From assembly GCF_000009625.1 (NCBI RefSeq), contig NC_002678.2:5364001-5428000 (forward strand): a DNA stretch of 64,000 nt, read 5' to 3'. Origin of the DNA: Mesorhizobium japonicum MAFF 303099 (GTDB lineage: Bacteria > Pseudomonadota > Alphaproteobacteria > Rhizobiales > Rhizobiaceae). Made by a program: the position numbers and the translations under genes. Of the stretch, positions 60,373 to 64,000 are shown in pieces (within the stretch, counting starts at the first letter, position 1; each line of letters starts with the position of its first letter). Under the pieces are notes generated by a model that had not been told where the DNA came from, searched no databases, and saw only the letters and a list, made by a program, of their open reading frames with translations.

Positions 60373-62657
60373 GACGATCGGGCCAGTTCGTTGAAGTCGG
60401 ATTGCCTGTTTCGGCGAACATCCTTCGCCGGTGAATTTGGCATCGATGCTTGCAATCGCAGCGCATTTCCAATGACAAGCAGCGACGAGGCGGACATGGC
60501 GATCGCCGCTATCAATGGCGTCACGTGCCCCAGGATGGCGACCGGCACGGCGACGGCATTGTAAACGATGGCGATCGCGATGTTCTGGCGGATCAGTTGT
60601 CCCGCCTTGCGCGAGACGTCAAGTGCCAGCGGCACAGCCAGCAGGCTTTCGCGCAGGAAGACAAAGTCGGCCGCATTGCGGCCAATGTCGGCGGCGGTGG
60701 CCGGTGCGATCGAGACATGCGCCGCGCGCAGCGCCGGCGTGTCGTTGAGCCCGTCGCCCACCATCAGAACCTTGTGCCCGTCTTCCGCCAGGGTCTCGAT
60801 CCGTTCGACTTTGCCGGATGGCAGCAGGCAGGGAACGAAGTCATCGACACCGAGCACCTTTGCCACCTCGGCGCAGGCTGCCGCGGTATCGCCTGACAGC
60901 ATTTCCACCGACATCCCTGCATGCTTCAATTGATCGATGGCTGCACCGGCGTCGGCACGCAATGCATCCTCGAAAACAAAGCATGCGACAATCATCCCGT
61001 TTTTCGTCAGGACCGTTCCGCCGTAGCCATGTTTGCCTTCACCACCGGTTCGAGCCTTCCACCCAGCCCATCCCCGTCGACCCAGCCGCCAAGTGCTTCC
61101 GCCGTCAGTGGCTTCGATTCCAAATCCCGGGTGCTCGGTGACCGCATCGAATTTGTGTTGCCCGCCAGGAGCGGCAAAACCGGCTATGGCCTTTGAAAAT
61201 GGATGACGCGAATGCGCGGCCATGTCGGCTGCGATTGACAGCATGGCCGGATCGATCGATGACGCGTTGACAAGTCGGGGCTGGCCGAGCGTGAGCGTTC
61301 CGGTCTTGTCGAACACCGCCGTATCGATTGTTGCCAGGCGTTCCATGGCCGAGCCGTCCTTGACCATAATGCCGTTCTCGAACAGGCGCCGCGCGGCGAC
61401 CACCTGTACGATCGGGACTGCGAGACCGAGCGCGCACGGGCATGTGATGATCAGAACAGCGATGGCGATCGTCATCGCGCGGTGCCAGTCGCCGGTCGCC
61501 GCCATCCAACCCAGGAATGTCACGAAGGCGGTGAGATGAACCACGGGCGCGTAGAGTGCCGAGACGCGATCGGCGATGCGGCGATACTGCGAGCGGCCGC
61601 CCTCCGCGGCCTCCATCAGCCGGACCATTTCGGCCAGGAAGGAATCCTTCGCCGCGGCTGTCGCCTCGATCGTCAGCGAGCCGGTAAGGTTGAGCACGCC
61701 AGCCTGCACGGGCTCGCCCGGCGCCACGTTTCTGGGCGTGCTCTCGCCGGAGACCAGTGAGCAGTCGAGATCCGACGCCCCTTGAATGATCTTGCCGTCG
61801 ACTGGGATTCTCTCACCGGCTGCTATCAGCAGTTGCATGCCGGGTTCGATCTCGCCAACCGGCAGATAATCCCGTGCGCCGTCGCCGCGCAGCACCATGG
61901 CGCCACGCGCGGCCAACTGTGACAGGCTTTTCACCGCGGTCCGGGCACGCTCCCGCATTACGTGATCCAGCGTGCGGCCGATCAACAGGAAGAACAGCAA
62001 CGAAACCGACGCGTCGAAATAGGCATGGTCGCCGTGGTTGATCGTCTCATAGAGGCTCATGGCATAGGCAAGCGACACCCCGACCGCGATCGGTACGTCC
62101 ATGTTCATGCGGCCGTGGCGCAACGCGTTCCAGGCCGACCGGAAGAAGATTCCGCCGGAGAATGCAAGTGCAGGGATGGCGATCAGCGCCGAGACCCAAT
62201 GGAACAGGTCGCGGGTAGCACCTTCGGCGCCGGACCAGACCGAGACCGAAAGCAGCATGATGTTGCCCGCTGCAAAGCCGGCAACAGCGACAGCGCGGAT
62301 CAGTTCGGCAAGCGTCTTGTCCTTGTTATCAATTTCGGCTTCGAACAGGTGCGCCTGATAGCCCAGCCGTCCCAGCGCGGCGACGAAGGGTGGTACCTCA
62401 TTGCCACGCCACCGGATCGCGACCCGTTTCGTCGACAGGTTGACACGCGCGCCTTCGACATTGTCGAGCTTTCCCAGTGCCGTCTCGATCGTCTGGATGC
62501 AGGCTGCGCAGTGAACCATTGGGACTGAAAGGTCAGTTTGGTTAAGACCACCGCCGAGCGATCGGCTCGCCAACCTGATCTCCTGGCTTGATGGCAGGAC
62601 GGACATGCTGCTTTCCAGATCCCGCGCCATTTCGGCGCCCGGTGCACAACAGCTCAT
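60369..62657 (-). CDS. fixI: Copper-translocating P-type ATPase FixI/CcoI
   Basis: 762 aa. A Cys-rich start (MSCCAPGAEMARDLE) and one HMA metal-binding domain (VPMVHCAACIQTIETALGKL, Cys-x-x-Cys type) precede eight helices. The metal motif is CPC (LIITCPCALGLAVPIVQVVA), phosphorylation site DKTGTLTLG, and hinge MVGDGLNDTPALRAAHVSI. FixI/CcoI moves copper towards the periplasm for the cbb3 oxidase and is not mainly a detoxification pump. It overlaps fixH and fixS by four bases each. Confidence 0.96.
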   Translation of the reverse strand: MSCCAPGAEMARDLESSMSVLPSSQEIRLASRSLGGGLNQTDLSVPMVHCAACIQTIETALGKLDNVEGARVNLSTKRVAIRWRGNEVPPFVAALGRLGYQAHLFEAEIDNKDKTLAELIRAVAVAGFAAGNIMLLSVSVWSGAEGATRDLFHWVSALIAIPALAFSGGIFFRSAWNALRHGRMNMDVPIAVGVSLAYAMSLYETINHGDHAYFDASVSLLFFLLIGRTLDHVMRERARTAVKSLSQLAARGAMVLRGDGARDYLPVGEIEPGMQLLIAAGERIPVDGKIIQGASDLDCSLVSGESTPRNVAPGEPVQAGVLNLTGSLTIEATAAAKDSFLAEMVRLMEAAEGGRSQYRRIADRVSALYAPVVHLTAFVTFLGWMAATGDWHRAMTIAIAVLIITCPCALGLAVPIVQVVAARRLFENGIMVKDGSAMERLATIDTAVFDKTGTLTLGQPRLVNASSIDPAMLSIAADMAAHSRHPFSKAIAGFAAPGGQHKFDAVTEHPGFGIEATDGGSTWRLGRRGWAGWKARTGGEGKHGYGGTVLTKNGMIVACFVFEDALRADAGAAIDQLKHAGMSVEMLSGDTAAACAEVAKVLGVDDFVPCLLPSGKVERIETLAEDGHKVLMVGDGLNDTPALRAAHVSIAPATAADIGRNAADFVFLRESLLAVPLALDVSRKAGQLIRQNIAIAIVYNAVAVPVAILGHVTPLIAAIAMSASSLLVIGNALRLQASMPNSPAKDVRRNRQSDFNELARSS

Positions 62658-63151
62658 TTCAGCGCTCCATGGGAAATCATGATCCTACGGACGTCGCGAT
62701 AGGGCTTCGCGAGACCTGCATCGGCGTCCACCTCGACGATCCAAACGCCGTCCTTCGGCATGTGCTGGGCGGCGAATTCCTGGCCCGCGGCGAGGGCGAG
62801 CGTGACCGACTTATCCTCGGACTCGTAGGCCGGATGACGAAACAACACCTTGACCCCTCGCAGGGGAACCGGCTTGCCGGCGGCATCGCTGAGGCTGTAG
62901 CGGACTTCACCCCATGCGATGGTCAGTTTCCCGCTCCAGCCGAGGGCAGCCTGCGCGCGCCCTTCCTCGGCCTTCCTGTTGAACTGCTGGCTCGCCACAT
63001 AGGTGTTCTCGACGACCAGGCCGGTCCAACTCGTGCTGGCGAGCGTCGCCATGGTCAGATTGACCGCGATGACCACGCCAAAAAAGGCAAGAATGACGGC
63101 CAGCATGTGCCTGCCGGTGAATTCGCGGGGCTTTTGCGCCTCGGCGGTCAT
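62654..63151 (-). CDS. fixH: FixH family protein
   Basis: 165 aa. One N-terminal transmembrane helix (GRHMLAVILAFFGVVIAVNL) anchors a periplasmic beta domain (SYVASQQ-like segment NTYVASQQFNRKAEEGRAQA; VPLRGVKVLFRHPAYESEDK; GVWIVEVDADAG). This is the FixH/CcoH family, required for cbb3 oxidase assembly. ATGA overlaps with fixG and fixI place it in the fixGHIS operon. Confidence 0.94.
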   Translation of the reverse strand: MTAEAQKPREFTGRHMLAVILAFFGVVIAVNLTMATLASTSWTGLVVENTYVASQQFNRKAEEGRAQAALGWSGKLTIAWGEVRYSLSDAAGKPVPLRGVKVLFRHPAYESEDKSVTLALAAGQEFAAQHMPKDGVWIVEVDADAGLAKPYRDVRRIMISHGALK

Positions 63152-64000
63152 CTGGCGATCTCCGGTGCGTTGAAGGTGGCGGTGTATTCGTCGGACTCGA
63201 AGCTCGCCTTGTCCTCGACCCGGAACGTGAAGGTTTGCGCGGTGCCCTGGATCTGACCCGCCGGCTGGCGCACGAAAACCTTCAGCACCTTCAGCCGGTC
63301 GGGTTCGACCGGGATGGCGAAAGAACGGCCTGCGGGGATATCGTCGCCGACCACGCTCATGTCAGCTCCTGGCAAGCCTTGCATCGTGACGACGATCGTC
63401 CTTGGCTCCGGGATCATGTTGAGCAGCTTGACGGTGTAGCCGTTGCGGATGGAGCCATCGGACAGGGTGACGAACTGCGGATTGCGGTCGTGGAGCACGT
63501 TCACTCCGAGCCGGTCGCGCGTCAGCAACGAATACACCACGCCCAGGCCGATCAGCGACCACAGGCCCATGTAGACGTAGGTGCGCGGTCGAAAGATTTT
63601 GCGAATGTGGAAATGGGCCACCTTGTCGGAGAACAGGCCGTCAGCGGTTCGGACCAGCGAAGGATTGACTGAACCCGAGCCCCCGGCGGTCGCCAGCATC
63701 ATGTTGGCATTGTAGTCGGAGAGCGTCGCGTAGGAGATCAACCCATGCTCCCTGCCGAGCTTGTCCATGACGCCGTCGCAAGCGTCGATGCAGAGCGCGC
63801 AGGTGATGCATTCGAGCTGCTGGCCGTCGCGGATGTCGATCCCCATCGGGCAGACCGCGACGCAGGCATTGCAGTCGACGCAGTCGCCGACAGGCTGGCC
63901 CGCCGCGAGCACCTTCTTGGCGTGGCGCGAGCGCGGTTCGCCGCGCCAGTCATTGTAGGTGACGGTGAGGGAGTTCTCGTCGAGCATGGCGGCCTGGATG
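63148..64000 (-). CDS. fixG: Cytochrome oxidase accessory protein FixG/CcoG (3' part)
   Basis: The gene continues beyond the right edge; the frame is open to the end and reads IQAAMLDENSLTVTYNDW at the border, as in full-length CcoG (about 500 aa), so the ATG at 63987 is internal. Two 4Fe-4S motifs are visible: CVDCNACVAVCPMGID and CITCALCIDACDGVMDKLG. Then one helix (YVYMGLWSLIGLGVVYSLLT) and the periplasmic C-terminal domain (RNGYTVKLLNMIPEPRTIVV). CcoG reduces copper for cbb3 oxidase assembly. It is the first gene of fixGHIS here. Confidence 0.95.
   Translation of the reverse strand, partial: IQAAMLDENSLTVTYNDWRGEPRSRHAKKVLAAGQPVGDCVDCNACVAVCPMGIDIRDGQQLECITCALCIDACDGVMDKLGREHGLISYATLSDYNANMMLATAGGSGSVNPSLVRTADGLFSDKVAHFHIRKIFRPRTYVYMGLWSLIGLGVVYSLLTRDRLGVNVLHDRNPQFVTLSDGSIRNGYTVKLLNMIPEPRTIVVTMQGLPGADMSVVGDDIPAGRSFAIPVEPDRLKVLKVFVRQPAGQIQGTAQTFTFRVEDKASFESDEYTATFNAPEIAR

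Noticed and set aside
1..64000. CRISPR arrays, tRNA/rRNA genes, intact transposases or integrases
   Set aside because: None could be recognised on reading both strands; the phased repeats at 17574-17782 are too few and too short for a CRISPR array.

Overview
The window looks like the chromosome or a megaplasmid of an alphaproteobacterium of the Rhizobiales, most like Mesorhizobium. The DNA is GC-rich. It encodes the C4-type 5-aminolevulinate synthase hemA, a heme-PAS FixL with FixJ, a FixK-type regulator, a SyrA/ExoX-type exopolysaccharide repressor and the fixGHIS maturation genes, a combination typical of rhizobia. No tRNA, rRNA, CRISPR array or intact transposase was seen.

Region 1 (1-16700, plus strand) is the baseplate and effector end of a contractile injection system of the extracellular (eCIS, Afp/PVC-like) type. 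Genes run head to tail with 4-bp overlaps: spike (gpV-like, cut by the window edge), PAAR tip, gp25-like wedge, two large baseplate-J-like proteins, a tail protein I homologue, two cysteine-rich paralogous proteins, then a 1076-aa protein. That last protein starts with the DUF4157 eCIS domain (HELTH) and ends in an HxxD domain like the Ntox15/Tde DNase toxins. The next gene overlaps it (TAATG) and encodes a GAD-like/DUF1851 protein like the Tdi immunity proteins of Agrobacterium. The end of the toxin gene and the immunity gene are visibly less GC-rich than the rest.

Region 2 (16701-18490) is a boundary zone: a cupin gene, about 800 bases without a convincing gene, five phased TTGTGNNAC repeats, and a universal stress protein gene with its middle deleted.

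Region 3 (18496-53000) is a low-oxygen/stress island. It carries a beta-CASP hydrolase, phosphoketolase and acetate kinase, an ADP-forming acyl-CoA synthetase fused to a GNAT domain, a FixK regulator, a Ser/Thr kinase fused to Usp, two intact Usp genes, flavin-barrel proteins, a cupredoxin, cytochromes c, TrxC, two P-type ATPases, hemA, a phasin, CBS-BON and DUF2231 proteins, and fixLJ. Thirteen intergenic sites fit the FixK consensus TTG(A/C)-N6-(T/G)CAA and three more are near-matches. A FixJ-like site lies upstream of the FixK gene. The inferred cascade is FixL (O2 sensing) to FixJ to FixK to most of the island. Phosphoketolase plus acetate kinase would make ATP without respiration, and the ADP-forming ligase links acetate with acetyl-CoA and ATP.

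Region 4 (53099-58832) holds a PepSY protein, an OmpR/PhoQ-type two-component system and, convergently, an NqrB/RnfD-like membrane flavoreductase, ApbE and an FMN-binding protein with a flavinylation motif. This is an extracytoplasmic flavin electron-transfer module. Region 5 (59112-64000) holds a VIT/CCC1 transporter, a decayed Crp/Fnr gene and fixS-fixI-fixH-fixG on the minus strand (cbb3 oxidase maturation; fixG runs out of the window). fixNOQP would be expected just beyond the right edge.
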